Shown: positions 7,862 through 16,357 of the stretch, piece after piece | How positions within the stretch are numbered: the first letter of the stretch is position 1 | How the letters are laid out: each line of letters begins with the position of its first letter | NCBI GenBank assembly: GCA_040905025.1 | Contig: JBBDSJ010000035.1 | Span: 1 to 48,415, forward strand | Direction: 5' to 3' | Length of the DNA: 48,415 nucleotides | DNA from: JBBDSJ01 sp040905025 | GTDB taxonomy: Bacteria > Pseudomonadota > Gammaproteobacteria > Methylohalomonadales > Methylohalomonadaceae | The notes under the pieces: generated by a model | What the model was told of the DNA's origin: nothing | Database searches by the model: none | The model's input: the letters and a program-made list of their open reading frames with translations, nothing else | Position numbers and translations under genes: made by a program

Positions 7862-7948
7862 ATGAAACACTACAGCGCATATCAGATTTCCTTCCAGAGC
7901 CGCCCCTGCGGTTTTGCGCTGCTGCTCGGCCTGCTGCTGCCCTGCTAG
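7862..7948 (+). CDS. leuL: Predicted leucine-operon leader peptide
   Basis: A 28-residue open frame starting MKHYSAY and ending ALLLGLLLPC. Six of residues 20-26 are leucine (codons CTG CTG CTC GGC CTG CTG CTG). It sits between a good promoter and leuA, 160 bases upstream of leuA, where transcription attenuation by leucine starvation is expected. A perfect 7-bp stem with a 3-base loop (CTGCCCT-GCT-AGGGCAG, 7937-7953) overlaps the stop codon, and a CCGC/GCGG stem followed by TTTT lies at 7900-7915. The Leu run at the end of a short peptide in front of leuA is seen directly; the attenuation function is inference from the LeuL paradigm. I did not find a convincing downstream U-tract terminator. 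Confidence 0.6.
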   Translation: MKHYSAYQISFQSRPCGFALLLGLLLPC

Positions 7949-8108
7949 GGCAGATACGACTTCATCCAAAATTCCCCCTGTAGTATCGCCGTAAATCCGG
8001 CTGCAAGCCTTGTTGGTGGATTGATTTCATCGTGAATTCATCTGTTTACAGCTTGTCGGCCATAGCCCGGGTGACTACACTCGGATTCAAGAGAACAGGA
8101 AAGCTGCC

Positions 8109-9662
8109 ATGAGCACTAATGATAAATTGTTTATTTTCGACACGACGCTTCGCGATGGCGAGCAAAGCCCCGGCGCGTCAATGACAAAGGATGAAAAAGT
8201 CCGTATTGGCAAGGCGCTGGAGCGGCTGCGCGTCGATGTCATAGAAGCGGGTTTTCCGGCAGCCAGCCCTGGTGATGCCGACGCAGTGAAAGCTGTGGCC
8301 GAGATTGTCAAAGACAGCACAGTCTGCGGACTCGCACGTGCACTCGATCGCGACATTGATATTGCTGCTGAGGTATTGAAGCCGGCCAACTCGTCACGTA
8401 TTCATACATTCATCGCGACTTCGCCGATCCATATGAAAACGAAGTTGCGCATGGAGCCGGATCAGGTTCTGGCGCAGGCGATTCATGCGGTCAAGCGCGC
8501 CCGCAGTTACACGGATGATGTCGAGTTCTCGGCGGAAGATGCCGGCCGCTCGGAATTCGATTTTCTCTGTCGTATTGTTGAAGCGGCGATTGCTGCCGGC
8601 GCCCGTACCATTAATATTCCGGATACTGTTGGCTATAACTTGCCGGGTCAGTTCGGTGAATTGATCCGGCGTCTGCGTGACGCGGTGCCGAATGCTGATA
8701 AAGCAATATTTTCCGTGCATTGTCACAACGACCTTGGTCTTGCGGTAGCGAATTCATTGTCGGCAGTATTGAACGGTGCACGGCAGGTCGAATGCACCAT
8801 CAATGGCCTCGGTGAGCGTGCGGGTAATGCGGCACTGGAAGAAATTGCAATGACTGTACGTACACGCCAGGATGTCTTTACCTGCAATGTTGATCTGGAT
8901 ACTACGCAGATAGTGAATTGCTCGCGGCTGGTCTCGAATATTACCGGCTTTCCGGTACAGCCTAACAAGGCCATTGTTGGTGCCAATGCATTTGCGCATG
9001 AATCCGGCATCCATCAGGATGGTGTGCTCAAGAATCGCGAGACGTATGAAATCATGCGTGCTGAAGATGTCGGCTGGAATGCCAATCGCATGGTGTTGGG
9101 CAAGCATTCCGGCCGCAATGCTTTTCGTGCGCGCCTGAAAGAACTGGGTATCGAGTTTGCGCGTGAGGAAGATTTGAATGCGGCGTTTGGCCGTTTCAAG
9201 GATCTTGCTGACAAGAAGCATGATATTTATGACGAAGATTTGCAGGCGCTGGTCACCGATACCATTCATGACAGCAGCGAGGAGCGGTTCAAACTGGTCG
9301 GTTTGCGGGTCTGTTCGGAAACCGGTGAGACACCGGAGGCCAGTATCACGCTGTCAGTGGATAATGTTGAAAAGCAGGCACTGGCTATCGGTAGTGGCCC
9401 GGTTGATGCAACTTTCAAGGCGATTGAAAATATTGTTCACAGTGGCTGCAGTTTGCAGCTGTTCTCGGTTAACAATATTACTGATGGCACAGACTCGCAG
9501 GGTGAAGTTACCGTCAGGCTCGACAAGAATGGCCGAATTGTTAATGGCCTCGGGGCTGATACCGATATCGTGATTGCTTCAGCCAAGGCGTATCTGAATG
9601 CGCTCAACAAGGCATTGCAGACTGCAGATCGAACACATCCGCAGGCGGCCACGCAGGTATGA
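8109..9662 (+). CDS. leuA: 2-isopropylmalate synthase
   Basis: First committed enzyme of leucine synthesis; joins acetyl-CoA and 2-oxoisovalerate. 517 residues, the normal bacterial length. The DRE-TIM barrel begins with FDTTLRDGEQSPGASM (catalytic Arg near residue 16) and has the metal-binding HCHNDLGLAVAN near 206 and the GLGERAGNAALEEIAM segment. HESGIHQDGVLKNRETYEIM and LGKHSGRNAFRARLKELG form the linker, and the C-terminal leucine-binding regulatory domain begins near residue 390. The ATG at 8109 follows an AGGAAAG ribosome-binding site. Its last bases overlap the UDG gene (ATGA), so leuA heads an operon. Regulation by the leucine-rich leader is likely. Confidence 0.97.
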   Translation: MSTNDKLFIFDTTLRDGEQSPGASMTKDEKVRIGKALERLRVDVIEAGFPAASPGDADAVKAVAEIVKDSTVCGLARALDRDIDIAAEVLKPANSSRIHTFIATSPIHMKTKLRMEPDQVLAQAIHAVKRARSYTDDVEFSAEDAGRSEFDFLCRIVEAAIAAGARTINIPDTVGYNLPGQFGELIRRLRDAVPNADKAIFSVHCHNDLGLAVANSLSAVLNGARQVECTINGLGERAGNAALEEIAMTVRTRQDVFTCNVDLDTTQIVNCSRLVSNITGFPVQPNKAIVGANAFAHESGIHQDGVLKNRETYEIMRAEDVGWNANRMVLGKHSGRNAFRARLKELGIEFAREEDLNAAFGRFKDLADKKHDIYDEDLQALVTDTIHDSSEERFKLVGLRVCSETGETPEASITLSVDNVEKQALAIGSGPVDATFKAIENIVHSGCSLQLFSVNNITDGTDSQGEVTVRLDKNGRIVNGLGADTDIVIASAKAYLNALNKALQTADRTHPQAATQV

Positions 9663-10339
9663 ATGTTGCCCGGCGTCAGCAAGCGTATCTGCAGGCGCTG
9701 GGCATAACCCGCTGGCAGTTACGCAGCAATACGGTTGTAGAGGATGCAGCGGTTACTGCCGCAGAAACGGCTACGGATGATTCAGTCTGGGCAACCCTGC
9801 AGTCCGAAGTCGCCGGTTGTACACGCTGCGGATTGCATCAAAGCCGTACGCAGACGGTGTTTGGTGTTGGCAATCGCAATGCTGACTGGATGATTATCGG
9901 TGAAGCGCCGGGCGCGGAGGAAGATCGCCGGGGTGAACCATTTGTCGGCCGGGCCGGCCAGTTGCTGGATGCCATGCTCGCTGCCATCGGGTTGAATCGT
10001 GAAACTGTCTATATCGCCAATATTCTTAAATGCCGGCCACCGAAGAACCGCGATCCACAAACTGCTGAAGTGGACTGTTGTGAACCGTATCTGCAGCAGC
10101 AGATTGCAATGATCCGGCCGAAACTGATTCTGGCAGTCGGGCGCATTGCTGCGCAGAATTTGCTGAAGGTTGATACGCCGATCGGTAAACTGCGTGGGCA
10201 AACACTTGCGTATCCGCAATCGCAGACACCACTGATTGTGACTTATCATCCGGCCTATCTGTTGCGCTCACCACTGGAAAAAGCCAGGGCCTGGCAGGAT
10301 TTGCTGTTGGCCAGACAGGTTTACGAGCAACAGGTATGA
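9659..10339 (+). CDS. Family 4 (Fe-S) uracil-DNA glycosylase
   Basis: 226 residues. Removes uracil from DNA in base-excision repair. The [4Fe-4S] ligands of this family are visible: C54-x2-C57 (GCTRCGLHQ) and C125 with C140 or C141 (LKCRPPKNRDPQTAEVDCC). Catalytic motif GEAPGAEEDRRGEPFVGRAG at 81-100 and the C-terminal HPAYLLR (His197) are typical of families 4 and 5; the GEAPG form fits family 4. The first ~45 residues are poorly conserved and alanine/threonine rich. Start overlaps the leuA stop (ATGA), and its own stop overlaps rimI in the same way. Confidence 0.92.
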   Translation: MNVARRQQAYLQALGITRWQLRSNTVVEDAAVTAAETATDDSVWATLQSEVAGCTRCGLHQSRTQTVFGVGNRNADWMIIGEAPGAEEDRRGEPFVGRAGQLLDAMLAAIGLNRETVYIANILKCRPPKNRDPQTAEVDCCEPYLQQQIAMIRPKLILAVGRIAAQNLLKVDTPIGKLRGQTLAYPQSQTPLIVTYHPAYLLRSPLEKARAWQDLLLARQVYEQQV

Positions 10340-10812
10340 GTGCATTACCGCAAGCCACTGTGGCCTTTCGGCCAATGTCAGCTGCCGATATCGATGCGAT
10401 TATGGAGGTGGAGCTGGCGGCGTATGAATTTCCCTGGACGCCGGCAATATTTCGCGATTGCCTGCGGGTCGGTTATTGCTGCTGGGTGTTAAGTCATAGC
10501 AACGAAATTGACGGTTACGGCATCATGACTGTCGGTGCCGGCGAATGTCATATTCTGAATCTTTGCATCCGGCCGCAGTTGCAGAACCTGGGGCTGGGAC
10601 GTGCCTTGATGGAGCATTTGCTTGAACTGGCAGTAGAGCATCAGGCGGATACAGCATTTCTGGAAGTCAGGCCCAGTAACCCGGTGGCGATCAAATTGTA
10701 TGACAATCTCGGCTTTAATCAGGTCGGCTTGCGGCGTCGTTATTATCCGGCCGAGTATGGCCGCGAAGATGCATTGATACTGGCCAAATCAATTCGTGCT
10801 CATGATTGCTAG
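10336..10812 (+). CDS. rimI: Ribosomal protein S18 alanine N-acetyltransferase
   Basis: GNAT acetyltransferase of 158 residues; RimI acetylates the N-terminal alanine of ribosomal protein S18. Family signs: the F-R-P-M-S-A-A-D-I-D-A start, EFPWTPAIFRDCL, the acetyl-CoA loop LQNLGLGRALMEHLL, LEVRPSNPVAIKLYDNLGF, and the C-terminal RRRYYPAEYGREDALILAK, which is specific to RimI. It overlaps the glycosylase gene by four bases and the next gene by about ten bases. The pairing of a family-4 UDG with rimI is common in proteobacteria. Confidence 0.93.
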   Translation: MSALPQATVAFRPMSAADIDAIMEVELAAYEFPWTPAIFRDCLRVGYCCWVLSHSNEIDGYGIMTVGAGECHILNLCIRPQLQNLGLGRALMEHLLELAVEHQADTAFLEVRPSNPVAIKLYDNLGFNQVGLRRRYYPAEYGREDALILAKSIRAHDC

Positions 10813-12328
10813 GCACTATCTACAGCTTTTATTGCCGCTTCTGTTGTCGGGTTTGCTGTCAATAACTGTAGTCCTGGCTAATGAGGCGGCTGTTGAAGAA
10901 ATTGAATATGATTTGCCTGTCGATCCTGATGCGCCGGAGCAAAACCGGCTGCCGGTTGCGGCTCCGCCTGAAAACTCGTTGCCAGAGTCACCCGGCATGG
11001 CCGCAGCAGAGGTCACAGTTGATTCTGTGCTTGAACAGGATTTCCCGATTCTGGAAGTTCCTGCCCCGGGACTTTCCCGCCGGCCAGATACTGAACGGGT
11101 AGATGCAGATAAACAGCTGCAGGCCGAATCCAGCGCCGTCCGCGAAGCTGAATTGCAGGCGCAGCCGTTCAGGCTTCTCAATGAGGAAGTGTTGCCGGGT
11201 ACATTGCGGCGGCTGTCGTGGTACCCCAGTGAATCTTCAGCAGGACTTGCCGAGGCCACGCCAGTGCTGGTTGCCAATGGCGCCAAGCCTGGCCAGACAT
11301 TATGTATAACTGCTGCTATACACGGTGATGAATTAAATGGTATCGAGATTGTACGCAATCTGCTTTATGACCTGAATCCGGATCGGTTGCAGGGCACAAT
11401 CATCGGTGTGCCAATAGTCAACCTGTATGGGTTCCGTCAGGGTTCACGCTATCTGTCGGATCGGCGTGACCTGAATCGTTACTTCCCGGGTAATCCAAGT
11501 GGCAGTTTTGCGGCACGTATAGCTTACTCATTCTTTAACAGTATCATTCGTCGTTGTGATTATCTTGTCGACTTGCATACCGGTTCGTTTCAACGCACAA
11601 ATCTGCCACAGTTGCGCGCCGATCTGAACAAAGAAGAAATCCTGCACATGAGCAAGGGATTCGGGGCAACTGTAGTTCTGCATGGTGCCGGCCCGGAAGG
11701 CAGCTTGCGTGGAGCAGCCACACAGATTGGAATCCCGGCGGTTGTCATTGAAGCCGGTGAACCCTTACGGGTACAGCCGGAAGAGGTCGCTCATGGAGTC
11801 AAGGCATTACGCAGTCTGCTTAATTATCTGGGGATGGTGTCGCGTTTTTCACTCTGGGGCGAACCACAACCGGTATTTTATGAATCCTACTGGGTGCGTG
11901 CCGAGAGTGACGGTATTCTGACGAGTAATATCAAACTGGGTCAGAATATCAGGGTCGATGATTTGCTCGGCCGGGTGACTGATCCGATCACCAATGTACG
12001 AACCGAGATACGTTCACCCTACAGTGGCCGGGTCATCGGTATGGCGCTGAATCAAAGTATGCGACCGGGTTACGCGGCTTATCATATCGGTATCCGTAAA
12101 AGTGAAGACGAACTTGCACAGGAGCTTAAAACCGGCACACTTGATGAAATCGCCAATAACGATGAGAGTCTTCATGAGCAAGAACGGCCGGAATCTGAGA
12201 ATCCTGCGCACACCGATACTGACATGGATATTATTGATACAGATCGGGATGAACATTCAATCATGGATCCGCCATTGCATGACGCCTTGCTTGAAGCTGC
12301 GCCACTCGATAATCAGGCCGGTGAATAA
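10802..12328 (+). CDS. Exported M14-type succinylglutamate desuccinylase/aspartoacylase family protein
   Basis: 508 residues from the ATG at 10802 (a GTG two codons earlier is possible). Residues 1-27 look like a signal peptide (IARHYLQLLLPLLLSGLLSI, cleavage after VLA), so the protein is probably periplasmic. Residues 28-140 are acidic, low complexity. The zinc-binding carboxypeptidase-like core has HGDE (His174, Glu177), RDLNRYFPG, and DLHTG (His259). About residues 360-430 form a small beta-rich domain (VRAESDGILTSNIKLGQ, RSPYSGRVIGMALN) resembling a biotinyl-lipoyl barrel, as in many bacterial members of this family. The tail is Asp/Glu rich. Substrate unknown: an amide-linked amino acid or peptide is likely. 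It closes the leuA-udg-rimI run. Confidence 0.85.
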   Translation: MIARHYLQLLLPLLLSGLLSITVVLANEAAVEEIEYDLPVDPDAPEQNRLPVAAPPENSLPESPGMAAAEVTVDSVLEQDFPILEVPAPGLSRRPDTERVDADKQLQAESSAVREAELQAQPFRLLNEEVLPGTLRRLSWYPSESSAGLAEATPVLVANGAKPGQTLCITAAIHGDELNGIEIVRNLLYDLNPDRLQGTIIGVPIVNLYGFRQGSRYLSDRRDLNRYFPGNPSGSFAARIAYSFFNSIIRRCDYLVDLHTGSFQRTNLPQLRADLNKEEILHMSKGFGATVVLHGAGPEGSLRGAATQIGIPAVVIEAGEPLRVQPEEVAHGVKALRSLLNYLGMVSRFSLWGEPQPVFYESYWVRAESDGILTSNIKLGQNIRVDDLLGRVTDPITNVRTEIRSPYSGRVIGMALNQSMRPGYAAYHIGIRKSEDELAQELKTGTLDEIANNDESLHEQERPESENPAHTDTDMDIIDTDRDEHSIMDPPLHDALLEAAPLDNQAGE

Positions 12329-12378
12329 TCACTTCATGATGATTCAATAATGCGACCACTCGTTTCAAACAGGTAAAT

Positions 12379-12396
12379 CTGGCAAAATCCTGCCAG
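12379..12396 (+). other. Small hairpin upstream of cysM
   Basis: CTGGCA-AAATCC-TGCCAG, a perfect 6-bp stem 43 bases before the cysM start. It may mark the end of the preceding operon or a regulatory element; there is no T-run. Confidence 0.3.
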
Positions 12397-12439
12397 TCGC
12401 GGCCATAATTGCCGAACCATAGCTGAATACCATAACAAA

Positions 12440-13339
12440 ATGAATATGTCCGATTTCCCCACCCTGGAAAGCGCTGTTGGTAATACCCCGCTGGTTCGTA
12501 TGCAGCGTCTGCCGGGGAATACCAGCAATATCATTCTTGGCAAACTGGAAGGCAACAATCCGGCCGGTTCGGTCAAGGATCGGCCTGCGCTCAGCATGAT
12601 TAAACACGCTGAAGCGCGTGGTGAAATCAGGCCCGGTGATAAGCTGGTTGAGGCCACCAGTGGTAATACCGGTATCGCACTGGCGATGGTGGCGGCGATG
12701 CGTGGTTACCGCATGGTCTTGATCATGCCGGAACATTTAAGTATTGAACGCCGGGCAGTGATGAAGGCGTTCGGTGCCGAACTGATTTTGGTTTCCAAGA
12801 AAGGCGGGATGGAAGAAGCCCGTGATCTGGCCGATGCGATGGGTGCACGTGGCGAAGGCCTGGTTTTGAACCAGTTTGCCAATCCGGATAATCCGCGTGC
12901 ACATTACGAGACTACCGGCCCGGAAGTCTGGCGGGAAACGGCCGGGAAAATTACCCATTTTGTCAGCTCGATGGGAACAACCGGCACGATTATGGGTGTA
13001 TCGCGTTATCTGAAGGAACAGAATCCGGCTATCCAGATTGTCGGCGTACAGCCGAAAGATGGTGCCAGCATTGCCGGCATTCGCCGTTGGCCGGAAGCCT
13101 ATACGCCGAAGATATTTGATCGTGCCCGGGTCGACAGGACATTTGATGTTGGCCAGCATGAAGCTGAAGATATGACACGTGAACTTGCACGCCAGGAAGG
13201 GATATTTGCCGGTATCTCATCCGGTGGCACCATGTGGTCTGCATTGCAGTTGTCAAAAGAAGTTGAAAATGCCGTGATCGTGACTGTTGTCTGCGATCGT
13301 GGTGATCGTTACCTCTCCACTGATATTTTTCCGGCCTGA
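12440..13339 (+). CDS. cysM: Cysteine synthase B (O-acetylserine sulfhydrylase B)
   Basis: PLP enzyme forming cysteine from O-acetylserine and sulfide or thiosulfate. 299 residues, the CysM length. The PLP lysine lies in GSVKDRPALSMI; the KDRPA form points to CysM rather than CysK. The substrate loop is EATSGNTGIALAM and the phosphate loop is SSMGTTGTIMGVSRYL. The C-terminal GIFAGISSGGTMWSAL is also typical. A few bases separate it from the YdbH-like gene, which may be cotranscribed, although the functions are not obviously linked. Confidence 0.95.
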   Translation: MNMSDFPTLESAVGNTPLVRMQRLPGNTSNIILGKLEGNNPAGSVKDRPALSMIKHAEARGEIRPGDKLVEATSGNTGIALAMVAAMRGYRMVLIMPEHLSIERRAVMKAFGAELILVSKKGGMEEARDLADAMGARGEGLVLNQFANPDNPRAHYETTGPEVWRETAGKITHFVSSMGTTGTIMGVSRYLKEQNPAIQIVGVQPKDGASIAGIRRWPEAYTPKIFDRARVDRTFDVGQHEAEDMTRELARQEGIFAGISSGGTMWSALQLSKEVENAVIVTVVCDRGDRYLSTDIFPA

Positions 13340-13353
13340 TCTTTGCCGGCATC

Positions 13354-15501
13354 ATGCTATTACCTTTGCATCGATTCGCTCGGCAAAGGCTGTTTCCGCG
13401 TAGTATAAAAATAGCTGTGCTTTTCTTGAGTTTGACTGGCGTTACCCATGCGCTGCCGGTTAATTACGAGCTGGAGTTTGATCAGCTTGAGCATGCTGAT
13501 CTGGCACTTGAACAGGTACAGATCAAGCTGGTGTCGGACCACCGCCATGACTATACGTTGTCACTACAAGCCGCGCATCTGTTCTACAAGGATCAGACAG
13601 TAAAGAATACAGAATTCAGCGAAGTGCATGTTGATTGTCAGGCAACACTGGAAAACAATATTGTTTATTGTCATGCCGGTGAATTACGTCTGCAGCATGT
13701 GACACTGGGTAGGCTGAACGCCCGCATGCAGTTCCGTTATCATCTGCAGGACGGTTTACAGGAACTGGCGCTGGAAAATCTTGCGTTGGCTAATGGCAGG
13801 GTCAATGTCCGTTTTGATAATAATGATCAAATTAATCGTTGGCAGCTTGACTTGCAAACACTGGACATAGCAGCACTTCACGATGTCATGGCCGGTTTTG
13901 GCTTGTCAGCTCCGGCAGGCGTTGACGTTGACAAGGATAGTTTACAGGGTGAATTGAGTGCTGAAATGACCCTGCAGGGAGATCCTGAGCAGGCATTTAC
14001 GGCCAGGTTGTCACTGACGAATTTTCACTTTACAGACGGAAACAATGTTGCACAGGCGGTTGATCTGCAAGGCAAGTTCTCGGCAACACTGGACGCTGAA
14101 CACTGGCAAGGCCAGACACAATGGCAGCTGCTCAAAGGCGAGTTATATGTGTTGCCACTGGTCGATGTATTTACAATAGACCCGGGGTTTTATATTGCAA
14201 TTGATAAAGAGCCACTGGTTATGCACAGTCATTTTGACTGGCAGCCAGCGACGCAGAATCTGCTTCTGACGGATTTTCAGTACGCGCATCCTGAAGTACT
14301 TGCATTGACGGCAACAGCCGTTATCGACCTTGCCGGTGATAAACCGCTGCGATTATTAAATCTGCAAGTACCGGCTTTTCAACTGGCGCAGGCATTTCCT
14401 GTATACCTGGAACCCCTGCTGATTAACACGGCATTCAATGAACTGAATGTAAGCGGTACAGCGGGCGTCGAATTGCGCTGGCAGCCGGACGGACTCGAAT
14501 CCATGGCATTGTTACTTGATGCTGTCAGCATTGACGATGGCCGTGAGCGTTTCACGGTCAACGGGTTGAGTACGGACATGCAAGTCGCCGCCGGCCAGAC
14601 CGGCCGGACAACACTGCACTGGCAGGAGATTGATATTTACCGGCTGGCATTCGGGGCCGGCCGGATCGGGTTTGCCAGTGATGGACTGAATCTGCAGATT
14701 ACCGACTGGCAGGATGTCGATATTCTGGAGGGTAGTCTGCGTATTGACCAACTGGATATGCAGGCGCTGGGTTCGGCCGGTTTCAGTCTGCATATGGCCG
14801 GTGGCTTGCAGGATGCTTCAGTGGTTGCATTGACCCGGACGCTCGGATGGCCCGCTTTCGGTGGTGATCTGTCCGGCGATTTCAGTGGTTTGCGTTACAG
14901 TCAGGGCCAGTTACGCATGGATGGCGAGTTACAGTTGCAGTTGTTCGGCGGTCAGGTGCGGATGACAGATCTGGAAATTCTCGATTTATTTGGTCCGGTG
15001 CCGCGACTTGCTGCAAATGTTATGGTCAAAGCTATTGATCTGGAACGCCTGACCGATACTTTTGCGTTTGGTAAGATTACCGGCAAATTGAGCGGTCATG
15101 TCAGCGGGCTGCAACTGGAAGACTGGCAACCGGTCGCATTTACGGCGGAATTGTCGACCCGCCCGATTGCCGGTGTTGAAAAAGTGCGGCATCGTATCAG
15201 CCAGCGGGCGCTGAATAATATCAGCCAGATCGGTGGTGGTCTCAGCGGCGCATTATCACGTGGCTTTTTGAGCTATTTTGATGAATATTCTTATGGTGAA
15301 CTGGGTATCAGTTGCCGGCTGAGTAATGGTATTTGTGAGCTCGGCGGTGTAGACAGGTTTGCAGATGGTCACTATTTACTGACACGCGGCGGGCTTTTCC
15401 CGCCGTGGGTTGAGGTTAAACTCAATGGCACGATGATAGGCTGGGAAGCATTGATCCGCGGCTTTCAGAATATCGCCGAAGGTGAGATACAGATTCAATA
15501 A
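13354..15501 (+). CDS. YdbH-like (AsmA-type) envelope protein
   Basis: 715 residues with an N-terminal hydrophobic export or anchor segment (about 18-34, IKIAVLFLSLTGVTHA). The rest is a long series of amphipathic beta-strands without enzyme motifs, as expected of AsmA-like bridge proteins; the C-terminal region (GGLFPPWVEVKLNGTMIGW) and overall pattern resemble the YdbH family, which takes part with TamB and YhdP in phospholipid transport to the outer membrane. The next gene encodes a DUF1318 (YdbL-type) lipoprotein, the usual partner, supporting the call. No separate YnbE-sized gene lies between them. The start ATG at 13354 is 14 bases after the cysM stop. Confidence 0.78.
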   Translation: MLLPLHRFARQRLFPRSIKIAVLFLSLTGVTHALPVNYELEFDQLEHADLALEQVQIKLVSDHRHDYTLSLQAAHLFYKDQTVKNTEFSEVHVDCQATLENNIVYCHAGELRLQHVTLGRLNARMQFRYHLQDGLQELALENLALANGRVNVRFDNNDQINRWQLDLQTLDIAALHDVMAGFGLSAPAGVDVDKDSLQGELSAEMTLQGDPEQAFTARLSLTNFHFTDGNNVAQAVDLQGKFSATLDAEHWQGQTQWQLLKGELYVLPLVDVFTIDPGFYIAIDKEPLVMHSHFDWQPATQNLLLTDFQYAHPEVLALTATAVIDLAGDKPLRLLNLQVPAFQLAQAFPVYLEPLLINTAFNELNVSGTAGVELRWQPDGLESMALLLDAVSIDDGRERFTVNGLSTDMQVAAGQTGRTTLHWQEIDIYRLAFGAGRIGFASDGLNLQITDWQDVDILEGSLRIDQLDMQALGSAGFSLHMAGGLQDASVVALTRTLGWPAFGGDLSGDFSGLRYSQGQLRMDGELQLQLFGGQVRMTDLEILDLFGPVPRLAANVMVKAIDLERLTDTFAFGKITGKLSGHVSGLQLEDWQPVAFTAELSTRPIAGVEKVRHRISQRALNNISQIGGGLSGALSRGFLSYFDEYSYGELGISCRLSNGICELGGVDRFADGHYLLTRGGLFPPWVEVKLNGTMIGWEALIRGFQNIAEGEIQIQ

Positions 15502-15526
15502 ATTGCTGTATCAGGGAGTCAAAATC

Positions 15527-16147
15527 ATGAAAACACATAGTTCTTCTTTTTCATTGCTGGCCAGTTATCTGCTGCTGTCGGCATGTGTCACCGTGAATGT
15601 CTATTTCCCGGCGTCTGCGGCCGAGGATGCCGCCGATCGTTTTATTCAGGATGTTTATGGTAAATCCGGCAAGAGTTCCGGTGATTCTGAACAACCGTTG
15701 CCAGGCGATCCGGCATCATATATTGATTCCGGCAAGCAGGCCGGTATTGTCGCGGTATTGCTTGATTTTCTTGTGCCGGTGGCGCATGCCCAGGAACCCG
15801 ATATCACGATTGCTACTCCGGCAATCAACAAGCTCAAGGACACCATGCGCCAGCGGCATGAACAGTTGCGCCAATATTATGAAAGTGGTGCGGTGGGTCT
15901 GGACAGCAACGGTTATACCCAGATCCGTGATGAAAGCCTGATCCCGTTAAAAGAGCGCAATACTATCAAACGCATGCTCGTTGATGAGAACCGTGATCGC
16001 GACGCCTTGTATAAAGAAGTGGCGCGCGCGAATAATCATCCGGAGTGGGAGGCGAACATCCGCAAGATTTTTGCCAAACGCTGGATCGGTAATATGGAGG
16101 CGGGCTGGTGGTTTCAGAACGAACAGGGCCAGTGGCAACAAAAATAG
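15527..16147 (+). CDS. DUF1318 (YdbL-type) lipoprotein
   Basis: 206 residues from the ATG at 15527, which follows GGGAG. An N-terminal lipobox (LLLSAC, Cys20) and the CVTVNVYFPASAAEDAADRFI segment mark an outer-membrane or inner-membrane lipoprotein. Residues 105-206 are the DUF1318 domain: repeated N-x-L-K-x-x-M-x-x-R helices, RDRDALYKEVARANNHPEW, FAKRWI, and a terminal GWWFQNEQGQWQQK. It lies 25 bases after the YdbH-like gene, matching the ydbH-ynbE-ydbL arrangement of E. coli, but with the lipid anchor on the YdbL-like protein itself. Probable periplasmic partner of the YdbH-like bridge; inference from context. Confidence 0.85.
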   Translation: MKTHSSSFSLLASYLLLSACVTVNVYFPASAAEDAADRFIQDVYGKSGKSSGDSEQPLPGDPASYIDSGKQAGIVAVLLDFLVPVAHAQEPDITIATPAINKLKDTMRQRHEQLRQYYESGAVGLDSNGYTQIRDESLIPLKERNTIKRMLVDENRDRDALYKEVARANNHPEWEANIRKIFAKRWIGNMEAGWWFQNEQGQWQQK

Positions 16148-16193
16148 GTATTCACAGCATTACTGTTCCGTAATGCTCTGGCTGCACATTAGT

Positions 16194-16315
16194 GAAGCTC
16201 TGATTAATTCATCCATGAATACTGCATCCTTGGCTCCGTTAGCGGCACATCCGTGTGCCACTCCTCAGAGCACGACAATCGAAAATTGTGATTTTCGATT
16301 GCCTTCATTTTTCAA
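16194..16315 (+). repeat. Diverged hairpin element plus AT-rich hairpin (copy D)
   Basis: Starts GAAGCTCTGATTAATTCATC, continues with TCCTTGGCTCCGTTAGCGG and a hairpin GGCACAT-CC-GTGTGCC, then CTCAGAGCACG and the AATCGAAAAT-TGTG-ATTTTCGATT stem. The core is a diverged version of the ~73-bp element; bases in the two hairpin arms have changed together compared with GGCGCAT-CC-ATGCGCC. The right part is shared with 91-140. Confidence 0.8.
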
Positions 16316-16337
16316 TTATTTAAATAATTGAAAAATG
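16306..16337. repeat. 32-bp perfect palindrome
   Basis: CATTTTTCAATTATT followed immediately by its mirror; the 16-base half-sites (16306-16321 and 16322-16337) are exact reverse complements with no spacer. It joins the two oppositely oriented hairpin elements at 16194-16315 and 16358-16430, and its left half continues the repeat seen at 129-140. Confidence 0.9.
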
Positions 16338-16357
16338 GCAGTACATTCATGTACTGC

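Larger units (their letters stand above)
7792..8108 (+). promoter_or_regulatory. leuA leader region
   Basis: A 317-base gap containing the predicted promoter, the leucine-rich leader peptide and several possible stems: 7900-7911, 7937-7953, and a later GGCT-GCA-AGCC stem around position 8000 enclosed by AATCC/GGATT. It probably forms a regulated 5' leader for leuA. Apart from these elements I see no gene. Confidence 0.5.
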
